DNA from: Candidatus Firestonebacteria bacterium RIFOXYA2_FULL_40_8
GTDB taxonomy: Bacteria > Oederibacteriota > D2-FULL-39-29
NCBI GenBank assembly: GCA_001778355.1
Contig: MFGS01000014.1
Coordinates: forward strand, 10,019 to 21,079
Direction: 5' to 3'
Length of the DNA: 11,061 bases
The stretch's first letter is position 1; each line of letters begins with the position of its first letter. Below are positions 1 to 6,476 of this stretch, piece after piece. The notes under the pieces are model-generated. The model had not been told where the DNA came from. It did no database searches and was given only the letters and a program-made list of their open reading frames with translations. The position numbers and the translations under genes were made by a program.

Positions 1-1169
1 GAATCTCCCAGTTTAAGGACTGCATCAATAATACACGTTGTTTCTTTACTGATAAGCTCTTTTTCTTTATCAATGATATCCGACCGGAGCATCTGCTGGT
101 GGCTCAACATATTTAGAATCTGCCTGGTGACTTTAAGCCCCTCTATATTTGCCTGCGGGGTCGGAATACCCATTGCTTCGTGCGGGGTTTTCGTTATTAC
201 TTTTGTCGCTTTGGCAAGGGAGGCGGTAGTTGCTCCCCAGGCGATTACGCCGAATGCCTTGGCTTCATCGGCAGGAAATCCGCCCATCCACTGATGAAAC
301 ACCGTCGAGGTGCTCACCTTGGAAAAACCGCTTTTGTCAAAGTACTTTTTGCTGAGTTCCCTTAATGACGAGATTGCTGCTACATCCTGATAAACGTTCC
401 CGCACTGCCCGTAACCGAGAGTAATATCCATGGCTCCTTGTGAAGCGGTCAGGAGGCCTTCAATTAAGGCTATAGAGTTAGATATGCAGGCAGGAACAAG
501 CGTCCCCGTCAGAGGCCCAAACGGCTCCCGATTGATTATTATTCCGTTTTCAGCATATAATCCTATAAGCCGGTCAACGTACTGCCAGTACTTTATACTT
601 TTCTCCAGGGACATCTCTTTCGCATAAGGAATATTATAAGAGATCCCGCCGCCTTCATAGGAAGTAAAACCTCCCGCCATCGTTATCTCAGCAAGGAGTC
701 TTGCATCCGGAGTACCGTGCCTTACTTCTATCGGCTTATCAACGGACTCAGTGACCTCTCGACAGATTTTCACTCCATGATTTACCGCCGGAAAACCATT
801 AAGCAGAGACCTTCCAGCTTCTTTACTTTCCTCTATACCTTTCTCCGCCTGTTCGTATCTATTATGTCTGGTATAGCTGTCAATTGTGGTCGGAAGAAGG
901 TCGGCATCGCCTTCGTTCTGCAAAAGCTTGAGTAATCTGATATGCTCTTCCGGAAGCGCCACGCCGGCACGGGGCTGGATAAGTGTCGCGTTCTTTCCGT
1001 CAGCTTCTTTGAGTTTCAGACTAAAGCTTTTACTCTTGCTGATTTTCCTCTGATAAGAGAAGTTGCTCTCCAGGTCTTTGGCGTCTTCCCCTGTCTTCCA
1101 TGTAGCCAGTACCTCTTTCCTCTCTTTCATGAACTCATCCATTTTTAGTTTTATATTTTTCAGTTCCAT
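1..1169 (-). CDS. glmE: Glutamate mutase epsilon (catalytic) subunit, C-terminus cut by window edge
   Basis: The catalytic subunit of adenosylcobalamin-dependent glutamate mutase (methylaspartate mutase), which interconverts L-glutamate and (2S,3S)-3-methylaspartate in the cytoplasm together with GlmS. I translated the minus strand from ATG at 1169-1167 and it stays open for 389 codons to the left edge; the family is about 480 residues, so roughly the last 90 are missing. Diagnostic stretches: PRAGVAL (66-72), LLPTTIDSYTRHNRYE (91-106), VRHGTPDARLLAEIT (149-163), YEGGGISYNIPYAK (171-184), INREPFGPLTGTLVP, GYGQCGN and FHQWMGGFPADE. By register with the Clostridium cochlearium enzyme, Arg67, Arg101, Arg150, His151, Glu172, Tyr178 and Tyr182 match the known substrate-contacting residues, offset by one, so activity is likely intact. 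The start abuts the glmL stop (TAA then ATG, no gap), with AGGAG at 1181-1177 seven bases upstream inside glmL, implying translational coupling. It is the last operon gene visible. Confidence 0.97.
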   Translation of the reverse strand, partial: MELKNIKLKMDEFMKERKEVLATWKTGEDAKDLESNFSYQRKISKSKSFSLKLKEADGKNATLIQPRAGVALPEEHIRLLKLLQNEGDADLLPTTIDSYTRHNRYEQAEKGIEESKEAGRSLLNGFPAVNHGVKICREVTESVDKPIEVRHGTPDARLLAEITMAGGFTSYEGGGISYNIPYAKEMSLEKSIKYWQYVDRLIGLYAENGIIINREPFGPLTGTLVPACISNSIALIEGLLTASQGAMDITLGYGQCGNVYQDVAAISSLRELSKKYFDKSGFSKVSTSTVFHQWMGGFPADEAKAFGVIAWGATTASLAKATKVITKTPHEAMGIPTPQANIEGLKVTRQILNMLSHQQMLRSDIIDKEKELISKETTCIIDAVLKLGD

Positions 1170-2540
1170 TTATAATCTCCTGAGGTTCATTTTCATTATT
1201 TTTAACGCCGCCAGCGGTTCAACTTCCGAAAGCAATCCAACCGCCCACATAATATATTTGCTGTCCAGAAAATACTCCGGATTTTTTGGTTTTAAAAATA
1301 TCTCTCCCGGTTTTCTTTTAACCCCGAAAAGCATCTCTTTCGGATTCTTGCTGTTTACCAGGGGTCCTCCGCTTCCAATTACCGTTTTAACCTCTGTCAG
1401 ATCCTTTCCTTCCTGAATTAAAACCTTTCCTTCCGGTGTAAACGCCTCTTCATACTTTCCGCAGTGTCTATTTACCGCGATTTCACAACCGGCCGCCGCT
1501 AAAGCTGTTTCAATCGCAACTTCATCTTTACTCTCAGCAGCACACGAGGCATCTTTCCCTGCCTTTTCCACCCAGCTTTGAATTTTTTCCACAGATATTT
1601 TGCTCTTTCCGATAAATTCTTTAAGATCCGCCTGTTCGTAAAGATATCTAAGCGTATGTCTCATTCCGATATCGGCTTCCACAGTCCTTTTATCAAATGG
1701 CTCGGGAAAACCTTTCATTATTACCCTCTCCGACTTTGGGGTTCCTTCCGCGAAAGAGTAAACATCAGTAGTAGCACCGCCCATATCAACAACCATAAGT
1801 TCACCTAGACCTTCTTCTTTTCCCTTTATTCCTGATGCCAGTAAAGCTGATGCGTTAAAAACCGCGTTCGGCGTTGGAAGCAGTATCTTTGCCTGTTTTT
1901 CTATCCCTGAAAGACCTTTTGCCTCAGTTATCCTCTCCAAAAACACTTTTCGAATAAGCTCTCTTACCGGATTTAAGTTAAGTTTTTTAAATTCTGGCAT
2001 AACATTTTCGGAAAAGTATACGTTTTTTCTTTTTTCAAATATATTTTTTAGATCATCCTTTGCCGACCTGTTTCCCGCAACGATCAAAGGCACATCCTTC
2101 AGGTTATCCTTAATCTTTTTTGCATTTTTAAGAATATATCCCGTATCTCCTCCGTCAACTCCGCCCGTTAAAAGAATAATATCCGGCTCTAACGTCTTCA
2201 ATTCCAAAATATCATCACCGGTCAGCACAAAGGAGTATGACTTTATTACTTTCGCTCCGGCACCGAGTGCCGCCTGACGGCCTGCTTCCATTGTTATCTC
2301 CGGAATAAGTCCGACCACCGCCATCTTTAATCCGCCTGCTGCGCTGCTGCAAACAAGTTTTTCCTTGATGTTCCCGCAAAACTTCTCTATTTTCTTACAG
2401 ACCGCATTGAACCCGAGACAAACATCCGTTTCTATAGTGGTCGGGGATACCGCATGCGCAACCACTTCAGAGCTGTCCGTGGAAAGTACACACACTTTCG
2501 TATAGGTACTCCCTATGTCAGCAAGCAAATATTTACTCAT
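1170..2540 (-). CDS. glmL: Glutamate mutase accessory ATPase GlmL (MutL family)
   Basis: A 456-residue member of the GlmL/MutL family, which sits between the two structural genes of glutamate mutase in clostridia and is thought to be a chaperone or reactivating factor for the B12 enzyme; it is unrelated to the mismatch-repair MutL. The actin/Hsp70-like ATPase fold is shown by a phosphate-1 loop DIGSTYTK (8-15), a phosphate-2 loop DMGGATTD (252-259), an LLTGGVDGGDTG loop (123-134) and GSGGPLV (389-395) near the adenosine site. Length is normal and there is no signal peptide or membrane segment, so it is cytosolic. Its ATG shares one base with the glmS stop (TAATG), and its own stop abuts glmE, so the three are coupled. 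Only a weak Shine-Dalgarno-like GAAGG precedes the start, consistent with re-initiation after glmS. The biochemical role in this family is established only loosely; the assignment to the family is secure. Confidence 0.95.
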   Translation of the reverse strand: MSKYLLADIGSTYTKVCVLSTDSSEVVAHAVSPTTIETDVCLGFNAVCKKIEKFCGNIKEKLVCSSAAGGLKMAVVGLIPEITMEAGRQAALGAGAKVIKSYSFVLTGDDILELKTLEPDIILLTGGVDGGDTGYILKNAKKIKDNLKDVPLIVAGNRSAKDDLKNIFEKRKNVYFSENVMPEFKKLNLNPVRELIRKVFLERITEAKGLSGIEKQAKILLPTPNAVFNASALLASGIKGKEEGLGELMVVDMGGATTDVYSFAEGTPKSERVIMKGFPEPFDKRTVEADIGMRHTLRYLYEQADLKEFIGKSKISVEKIQSWVEKAGKDASCAAESKDEVAIETALAAAGCEIAVNRHCGKYEEAFTPEGKVLIQEGKDLTEVKTVIGSGGPLVNSKNPKEMLFGVKRKPGEIFLKPKNPEYFLDSKYIMWAVGLLSEVEPLAALKIMKMNLRRL

Positions 2541-2962
2541 TAACCTTCACGTTCTTTAAGATCTTTTTTTAGAAGCTTTACACCTTCAAGAGGATCCGTT
2601 CCGGGCGCAAAAACCCGGTCAAATCCCATTTTTTCAAATTTTTGTTTTGTCTCCGCAAAATCCGCTTTGCCTACGACTATATTCCCGCCCACGTATAAAA
2701 TTATGTCCGTAAGTCCCGCTTCAACACATTTTTCTCTGAGCCCGCGGCAGTCTATCTCTCCGTGCCCGTATAAGGAAGACACAATAATAGCTTTTGCCGC
2801 GGTTTCAATGGCGGCGGCAACAAACTCTTCCTGTGAAACCATCACACCGAGATTCACAACATTAAACCCCGCCTCTTTAAAAACATAATCCAGTATTTTA
2901 TTCCCCACCGCATGGCAATCAGCGCCGATGACGCCGAGGATGATGTTGGCTTGAGTTTTCAT
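2540..2962 (-). CDS. glmS: Glutamate mutase sigma (cobalamin-binding) subunit
   Basis: The small B12-binding subunit of glutamate mutase, which carries adenosylcobalamin base-off/His-on and docks on GlmE. From the start chosen here the protein is 140 residues, against about 137 in Clostridium. The cobalamin motif is complete: DCHAVG (D-x-H-x-x-G; 15-20, His17 being the expected cobalt ligand), then SSLYGHGE (62-69; the S-x-L element) and VGGNIVVGK (91-99; the GG element). An ATG at 2989 would add nine residues absent from characterised GlmS proteins and has no Shine-Dalgarno sequence. The ATG at 2962 has AGGAGA at 2976-2971, eight bases upstream, and gives the usual MKTQ...ILGVIG N-terminus, so I prefer it. 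It is the first gene of glmS-glmL-glmE and lies downstream of the GntR gene, separated by about 170 nt of repeat-rich sequence. Confidence 0.96.
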   Translation of the reverse strand: MKTQANIILGVIGADCHAVGNKILDYVFKEAGFNVVNLGVMVSQEEFVAAAIETAAKAIIVSSLYGHGEIDCRGLREKCVEAGLTDIILYVGGNIVVGKADFAETKQKFEKMGFDRVFAPGTDPLEGVKLLKKDLKEREG

Positions 2963-2970
2963 ACTGTCTT

Positions 2971-2976
2971 TCTCCT
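2971..2976 (-). promoter_or_regulatory. Ribosome binding site deciding the glmS start
   Basis: The minus strand reads AGGAGA with eight bases to the ATG at 2962. No comparable purine stretch precedes the in-frame ATG at 2989, so this site selects the shorter GlmS. Confidence 0.85.
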
Positions 2977-2989
2977 TATAGAGCGACAT

Positions 2990-3010
2990 CTGTTACACGT
3001 TGCACGTTAC
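2990..3010. repeat. Degenerate 7-nt tandem repeat in the glm leader
   Basis: On the plus strand, three consecutive 7-nt units read CTGTTAC, ACGTTGC, ACGTTAC, followed by a more diverged TCACGGT. Units two and three differ by one base. The array lies between the inferred glm promoter and the glmS ribosome binding site, so it would be transcribed as part of the 5' leader. Its function is unknown; short degenerate repeats of this kind can be neutral slippage products. Confidence 0.55.
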
Positions 3011-3017
3011 TCACGGT

Positions 3018-3031
3018 CCACATTATTGTGG
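3018..3031. promoter_or_regulatory. Candidate operator palindrome upstream of glmS
   Basis: A perfect inverted repeat CCACA-ttat-TGTGG. It covers the position where transcription from the inferred promoter (3033-3060) would begin, a typical place for a repressor site. The adjacent GntR-type regulator is the natural candidate ligand-responsive binder, but nothing in the sequence proves binding. A second, weaker inverted repeat TTGCA-N9-TGCAA occupies 3042-3060. Confidence 0.4.
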
Positions 3032-3032
3032 T

Positions 3033-3060
3033 ATTATTTTATTGCAACTCATTAATGCAA
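3033..3060 (-). promoter_or_regulatory. Possible sigma70-type promoter for glmSLE
   Basis: On the minus strand a poor -35 (TTGCAT, 3060-3055) is followed after 16 bases by a good -10 (AATAAT, 3038-3033), predicting a start near 3026 and a leader of about 65 nt. The -35 is only three of six to consensus, so this may need an activator, or the operon may be read from the GntR promoter upstream. Confidence 0.35.
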
Positions 3061-3061
3061 A

Positions 3062-3074
3062 TCTAGGACCTAGA
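3062..3074. repeat. Small perfect palindrome between gntR and glmS
   Basis: TCTAGG-a-CCTAGA, six-base arms with one central base. Its right arm is part of the CCTAGAGCC direct repeat that recurs at 3126-3134. No T-run follows on either strand, so it is not a classical terminator. Confidence 0.6.
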
Positions 3075-3134
3075 GCCCAGTCCTCCAAAGTTAAACTTTG
3101 GAGAGATCTCGCCTCGTGGCGGACGCCTAGAGCC
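3069..3134. repeat. Palindromic mobile-looking element, copy 1, with 9-nt flanking direct repeats
   Basis: CCTAGAGCC occurs at 3069-3077 and again at 3126-3134, enclosing 48 nt made almost wholly of inverted repeats. The first, at 3083-3103, has two perfect 10-nt arms (CTCCAAAGTT and its complement) around a single A. It runs into GAGATCTC (3103-3110) and then CGCC-TCGT-GGCG (3110-3121), ending GGACG. The part from GAGATCTC to GGCGGACG recurs in inverted orientation at 4165-4191. The unit abuts the stop codon of the GntR gene and would form a strong RNA hairpin after it, perhaps ending or stabilising that transcript, although no U-tract follows on the minus strand. Confidence 0.6.
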
Positions 3135-4087
3135 TATTTTTGTATTTTTTTCAATTCTGCTATTTTTGTATCTATGATACTGCAGCTGCCTTTGTCTATT
3201 TCATAGTAGAAGACGATCATGTTTCTCGGGTCATCCATCTTCAGCTGGTTTCGTGCTGTTTTCTCATACAAAGTGGTCACAATGATATTATCGTATTTAG
3301 TCATGAACTCGCTGATATTTTCTTTTGGGCCGATAGAGGCAATGTTAGAGGTTGCAATCCCGGCTGTTTCCATAGTCTTTAAGAATATTTCAAAAAACCG
3401 TTTACCGGAACAGATAAGTCCTACTTTTTGATTTTTGGCAATATGCGCTATCTGAACGAGCGCTTCAAGGTTCGGAGCCGTAGCGATGGAAAGAATATTC
3501 TTCCCCCGAACTATACTCCTGACCTCCTCCTCGTGCCTGATAGTCGTGATGATAAGATCGGCATTTTTTACCAGAGTGGAATCCTTGACCTTCGGGAGTT
3601 CATCCAGCAGAACAGTATTTACGGAAACAAACGGGAATTTTACCATGTATTTAGAGAAGAACATTACCTGCTCTTCATTGCAATCAATCACGAGGATATT
3701 TACCTTATTGCTTTTCATACTGTACTCATAAACACTCGCGTTCACAAAAGTCATAAACTGCTCGGGGGTGAACCCGAGACGGGTAGATTTCTCTATCACG
3801 CTATAAATAGCTTCAAGCAGATCTTCTTTTCTGGATGATGTGGGAACCGGCAGGTCATCTTTTACAAATGTTCCCTTTCCCTGGAGAGAAACTATCACCC
3901 CGTCCTTTTCAAGCCGCTTGAACGCCTCGCTGATAGTATTTCTACTAACGTTGAGCGATTCGGAAAGCGACCTTTCGGTAGGCAGCTGCTCCCCCGGCAT
4001 TATCTCTCTGTTTAGTATCCTTTTTAGAAGATACTCCTCAACCTGAACATAAGACGGTATTCCATTCTTTTTTATGATATCTTTCAT
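3134..4087 (-). CDS. GntR-family transcriptional regulator with an uncharacterised C-terminal sensor domain
   Basis: A 317-residue DNA-binding regulator. The N-terminal winged helix of the GntR type spans about 8-76: GIPSYVQVEEYLLKRI, then MPGEQLPTERSLSESL (30-45), recognition helix VSRNTISEAFKRLEKDGVI (47-65) and wing QGKGTFV (69-75). From about residue 116 to the end is an alpha/beta region with alternating hydrophobic strands (NILVIDC, LIITTI, VGLICSG, NIIVTTLY, MIVFYYEI). It is not a recognisable FCD, UTRA or aminotransferase domain and looks like a ligand-sensing Rossmann-like or periplasmic-binding-like fold. I chose ATG 4087 over the longer frame from 4135 because AGGGGG lies at 4097-4092 and the extra 16 residues do not look like a GntR N-terminus. 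It lies just upstream of glmSLE on the same strand, so it probably controls that operon, and possibly itself. The ligand is unknown; glutamate, methylaspartate or a cobalamin-related signal are guesses. Confidence 0.9.
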   Translation of the reverse strand: MKDIIKKNGIPSYVQVEEYLLKRILNREIMPGEQLPTERSLSESLNVSRNTISEAFKRLEKDGVIVSLQGKGTFVKDDLPVPTSSRKEDLLEAIYSVIEKSTRLGFTPEQFMTFVNASVYEYSMKSNKVNILVIDCNEEQVMFFSKYMVKFPFVSVNTVLLDELPKVKDSTLVKNADLIITTIRHEEEVRSIVRGKNILSIATAPNLEALVQIAHIAKNQKVGLICSGKRFFEIFLKTMETAGIATSNIASIGPKENISEFMTKYDNIIVTTLYEKTARNQLKMDDPRNMIVFYYEIDKGSCSIIDTKIAELKKIQK

Positions 4088-4091
4088 AATT

Positions 4092-4097
4092 CCCCCT
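4092..4097 (-). promoter_or_regulatory. Ribosome binding site of the GntR regulator
   Basis: AGGGGG on the minus strand, four bases before ATG 4087. The spacing is short but it is the only purine-rich stretch near a plausible start. Confidence 0.6.
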
Positions 4098-4132
4098 AAA
4101 AAGATTTCACAGATTGCAAAACTATATGATTC

Positions 4133-4216
4133 CACTGATAAAAACTACCCTGAAAAATATTCTCCGTCCGCCTGAGGCGAGTCGAGATCTCACCGTAGGT
4201 GGACACTGATAAAAAC
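4133..4216. repeat. Palindromic mobile-looking element, copy 2, with 13-nt flanking direct repeats
   Basis: A perfect 13-nt direct repeat, CACTGATAAAAAC, occurs at 4133-4145 and 4204-4216 and encloses 58 nt. Inside, read on the minus strand, are CACC-TAC-GGTG, then GAGATCTC (4191-4184), a short spacer and CGCC-TCA-GGCGGACG (4178-4165). The last two modules match copy 1 at 3103-3125 in the opposite orientation. The pattern is what an insertion with target duplication would leave, or a tandem duplication with later divergence. The element lies in the 5' leader of the GntR gene and would fold into hairpins in that RNA. Confidence 0.6.
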
Positions 4217-4242
4217 CTCATTCCATCTACATATTGGCTCAA

Positions 4243-4254
4243 TGGATTAGTCCA
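4243..4254. promoter_or_regulatory. Possible autoregulatory operator in the GntR leader
   Basis: TGGA-TTAG-TCCA (plus strand) is an inverted repeat with four-base arms located roughly 7 to 18 bases downstream of the predicted transcription start of the GntR gene. Its position suits autorepression, but the arms are short and the motif is not repeated exactly upstream of glmS. Confidence 0.25.
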
Positions 4255-4267
4255 CTGCTCTTTTGGT

Positions 4268-4296
4268 ATTTTACAATAGAAATAAGGAATTGTCAA
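4268..4296 (-). promoter_or_regulatory. Sigma70-type promoter of the GntR regulator
   Basis: A perfect -35 TTGACA (4296-4291), a 17-base spacer and -10 TAAAAT (4273-4268, five of six to consensus) on the minus strand. The predicted start near 4261 gives a leader of about 174 nt before ATG 4087, unusually long for a regulator gene and containing the palindromic repeat element. The stretch from 4297 to 4370 between this promoter and the beta-helix gene holds only a weak inverted repeat, TAGTG-N10-CACTA (4312-4331). Confidence 0.75.
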
Positions 4297-4370
4297 GGGT
4301 TTTCATGGTTTTAGTGGTACATTTGGCACTATATGACCCGAATGAATTAGAAGGGTTTTTGAGGGTATCG

Positions 4371-6359
4371 CTACCTTAGCAAGCCTATTTTGCCTATTTT
4401 TTTATAGGTTCCGTAAGTTACTACATACATATACATTCCCCTGGGGACATCTTCCCCTGCGGTGTTTTTGCCGTCCCAGGAAACACGGCCGCTGTTTCCA
4501 AAATCAGCTGCGTTCTGCTTTCTAATAAGTTCCCCGTAAGAATTAAAGATCTCTACATCTGATCCGGGAGGAACACTGGTTATCTTGAATTTTTTATCAA
4601 AAACATTATTTATATTGCACGGGTTCGGAAACCCCTTTACATTTGCCAGAGGATCTTCACCCGGAGGGATTATAACTGTGGTACCGCTGTCCGAAGTGAT
4701 CTGCCAGTAAATAACTGCAGAGGTCTGGCTTGCATAGTTCCACTTACCGGTACCTATTCTGGTACTGAGCATCGGGGTTGTACTTTCTGTGGCATTCATT
4801 GTATTATTGCTATTTATATCATTTTGCAGGGACACACCCAGCCCGTAATAAGGTGTATGAGTTGCCGTAGGCCCCGGGCCAAGCACAAATTTATTATTTG
4901 TGAATTTAATAGTCGAAGTCGGCGAGGAATAGATAGCTCCCACAAAAAAATCATTACTTATAAATTCATTATCATGAAGACTCACGGCATAATTACTTCC
5001 GGCAGCGGGACCGGCGGTCATATCAACACAAAAAACTGCCGAAGCCCATGTGCTCCAGATTCCGTAAGCATTATGAACTGTAGTAGAGTAATCCGTTAAC
5101 CCGACAAATTTATTATTGTAAACTTCATTCATCGCATTCGCGTCATAGCACGCTATATTTAAAGGTGTAGGCGGAACATACTGTCCTAAACTATCGGTTG
5201 TATGCTGAATGATTCGCACAAAATTATTATATATTTTATTATTTTTAGAGGTTGCCTCTTCCAGTTTTATCCCGTGCAGTTCAACATACCTGAGTATCCA
5301 GGGCCTTGACCCCTGCGGCATGTCATCCTTAGTTACATTTCCCGTCGTATCTATCCAGTTGTTATAAACCTCCATATTTGGAGCAGTCATATGAACAGCT
5401 CTTCCTGAAGTTGTTATACGGTTATGATATATTTTCGCGTTTGTTAATGCACCCATCACGGCATAACCGTTAACATAGTCCATCTGATGTTTAATATCAT
5501 TCCCGTAAATCAATGCAGTAGCCGAGGCCCCTCCGTCTAAAAAAGTAATACCACGGTGACACCCTTTGGTGAGAATATTCTCAAAAATATAATATTTACC
5601 GCCGGTGATATTTTCAATTCTGAGAAGATCGTTGCCCGGCCAGTGCCTGCTCTCTATCTCTGTGACCGTACTGTAAAGCAGGTTGTGATGCACACTGACA
5701 TTATCCATAGGAGTTTTAAGTTTTATAGGCAGGGTATTATCAAGATGCACATCCGTCCGTATCCCGAATATCTCCACGCCATCCGCCCCGCTTTGAGCCG
5801 CTATAGCCGCGCTGTAAGCCGCCCCGGTCCCCATTTGCAGGATCTTTCCGTTACAGATAGTGACATTACTGGCAGATATTTGTACACCGTACACCGAACT
5901 GCTTGTATTATTCCCGAATTTAATAGTATGCCCGTCCAGGTCCAGTTTCACCCCGGCTGCCGTTATATTTATCGCCGTTCCATTCCCGGTTATATCCCCG
6001 GTCAGCACGTAAGTTTTATTCGGCTGGTTACAGTTTATGGTACCCCCGCCTATATCAGCCAAAGATATCGCTCCTGAAATACTTGCGGTAGTAAAGGTCT
6101 GATCACTACTGGCAGTCGTTATCCCGTTTTCTATAGTCACCATACGGTAATGATATGTAACACCTACTGAAAGCCCCGCTATCCAGTGCATTTGAGCCCA
6201 TCTGGGCGCGGTTGTGGTAGGAGTTACATTGCCGTAAGAAGTCGTCGTCCCCCATTCCACATAACTGAGTCCTTCACGGGAAAGATCATCCAAAGCGGCA
6301 TAGGAATTAACGGTTTGAAAAAACAGAAGAGAAATGACTATCAGTATTTTCTTATACAC
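4371..6359 (-). CDS. Secreted right-handed parallel beta-helix protein with FlgD-like C-terminal Ig domain
   Basis: A 662-residue exported protein. Residues 1-21 form a Sec signal peptide (YKK, hydrophobic core ILIVISLLFF, likely cleavage after NSYA). Residues 33-92 resemble the second half of an FN3-type domain (VEWGTTTSYG ... GLSVGVTYHYRMV). From about 105 to 540 comes a right-handed beta-helix with asparagine-ladder turns: VHHNLL, IYHNRI, VYNNWI, IYNNFV, VYNNKF, LHDNEF, FTNNKF. Such folds often bind or cleave polysaccharides, but I cannot identify a catalytic site. Residues 573-662 look like a FlgD/type-A sorting Ig domain: GFPNPCNI, DVEIFNSYGELIR, VSWDGKNTAGEDVPRGMYMYVV. This suggests export and cell-surface anchoring or release by a type IX-like route. 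The start is GTG (6359-6357): the nearby ATG at 6361 is out of frame and soon stops, while GGAGG lies four bases upstream of the GTG. It is monocistronic with its own strong promoter. Confidence 0.88.
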   Translation of the reverse strand: MYKKILIVISLLFFQTVNSYAALDDLSREGLSYVEWGTTTSYGNVTPTTTAPRWAQMHWIAGLSVGVTYHYRMVTIENGITTASSDQTFTTASISGAISLADIGGGTINCNQPNKTYVLTGDITGNGTAINITAAGVKLDLDGHTIKFGNNTSSSVYGVQISASNVTICNGKILQMGTGAAYSAAIAAQSGADGVEIFGIRTDVHLDNTLPIKLKTPMDNVSVHHNLLYSTVTEIESRHWPGNDLLRIENITGGKYYIFENILTKGCHRGITFLDGGASATALIYGNDIKHQMDYVNGYAVMGALTNAKIYHNRITTSGRAVHMTAPNMEVYNNWIDTTGNVTKDDMPQGSRPWILRYVELHGIKLEEATSKNNKIYNNFVRIIQHTTDSLGQYVPPTPLNIACYDANAMNEVYNNKFVGLTDYSTTVHNAYGIWSTWASAVFCVDMTAGPAAGSNYAVSLHDNEFISNDFFVGAIYSSPTSTIKFTNNKFVLGPGPTATHTPYYGLGVSLQNDINSNNTMNATESTTPMLSTRIGTGKWNYASQTSAVIYWQITSDSGTTVIIPPGEDPLANVKGFPNPCNINNVFDKKFKITSVPPGSDVEIFNSYGELIRKQNAADFGNSGRVSWDGKNTAGEDVPRGMYMYVVTYGTYKKIGKIGLLR

Positions 6360-6363
6360 ATAG

Positions 6364-6368
6364 CCTCC
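6364..6368 (-). promoter_or_regulatory. Ribosome binding site selecting the GTG start of the beta-helix gene
   Basis: GGAGG on the minus strand, then CTAT and the GTG codon. An overlapping ATG two bases before the GTG is in another frame and closes after six codons, so the GTG must be the functional start. Confidence 0.7.
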
Positions 6369-6407
6369 GACCGTTTACTAAATGCCAAAAAAGCTTTATT
6401 TGTCCTG

Positions 6408-6436
6408 ATTATCCAATATTTACCGCAGGTTGTCAA
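6408..6436 (-). promoter_or_regulatory. Sigma70-type promoter of the beta-helix gene
   Basis: Perfect -35 TTGACA (6436-6431), a 17-base spacer and -10 GATAAT (6413-6408, five of six) on the minus strand. The predicted start is near 6401, giving a leader of about 40 nt to the GTG at 6359. It has the same architecture as the promoter at 4268-4296, which supports both calls. Confidence 0.8.
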
Positions 6437-6476
6437 GAAATACATTAAAAAGAAATCGAAAGTTCTGGAATTTGCA

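Noticed and set aside
2963..2989. Longer GlmS start at 2989
   Set aside because: It adds residues not seen in GlmS proteins and lacks a Shine-Dalgarno sequence, whereas 2962 has AGGAGA at good spacing.
2963..3133. Cobalamin riboswitch upstream of the B12-dependent glm operon
   Set aside because: The leader is too short and I find no B12-box-like sequence; it is filled with palindromes and a 7-nt repeat.
3428..3838. Plus-strand open frame of 136 codons opposite the GntR gene
   Set aside because: Antisense shadow of the regulator's sensor domain, with no motif or ribosome site.
4096..4296. Small minus-strand frame in the GntR leader
   Set aside because: It covers the -35 element, the repeat element and the leader, and has no ribosome site or recognisable protein; better explained as promoter and leader.
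4360..4380. Hairpin GGTA-GCGA-TACC at the stop of the beta-helix gene
   Set aside because: The stem is only four base pairs and no U-tract follows, so it could easily be chance.
5556..6077. Plus-strand open frame of 173 codons opposite the beta-helix gene
   Set aside because: It is antisense to a well-supported gene, its translation is rich in Arg, His, Pro and Tyr with no domain, and it has no convincing ribosome site.
6440..6476. Intrinsic terminator after the TPR-like gene
   Set aside because: Only a four-base stem (AGAA/TTCT) with an AT-rich loop precedes a short T-run; too weak to call.
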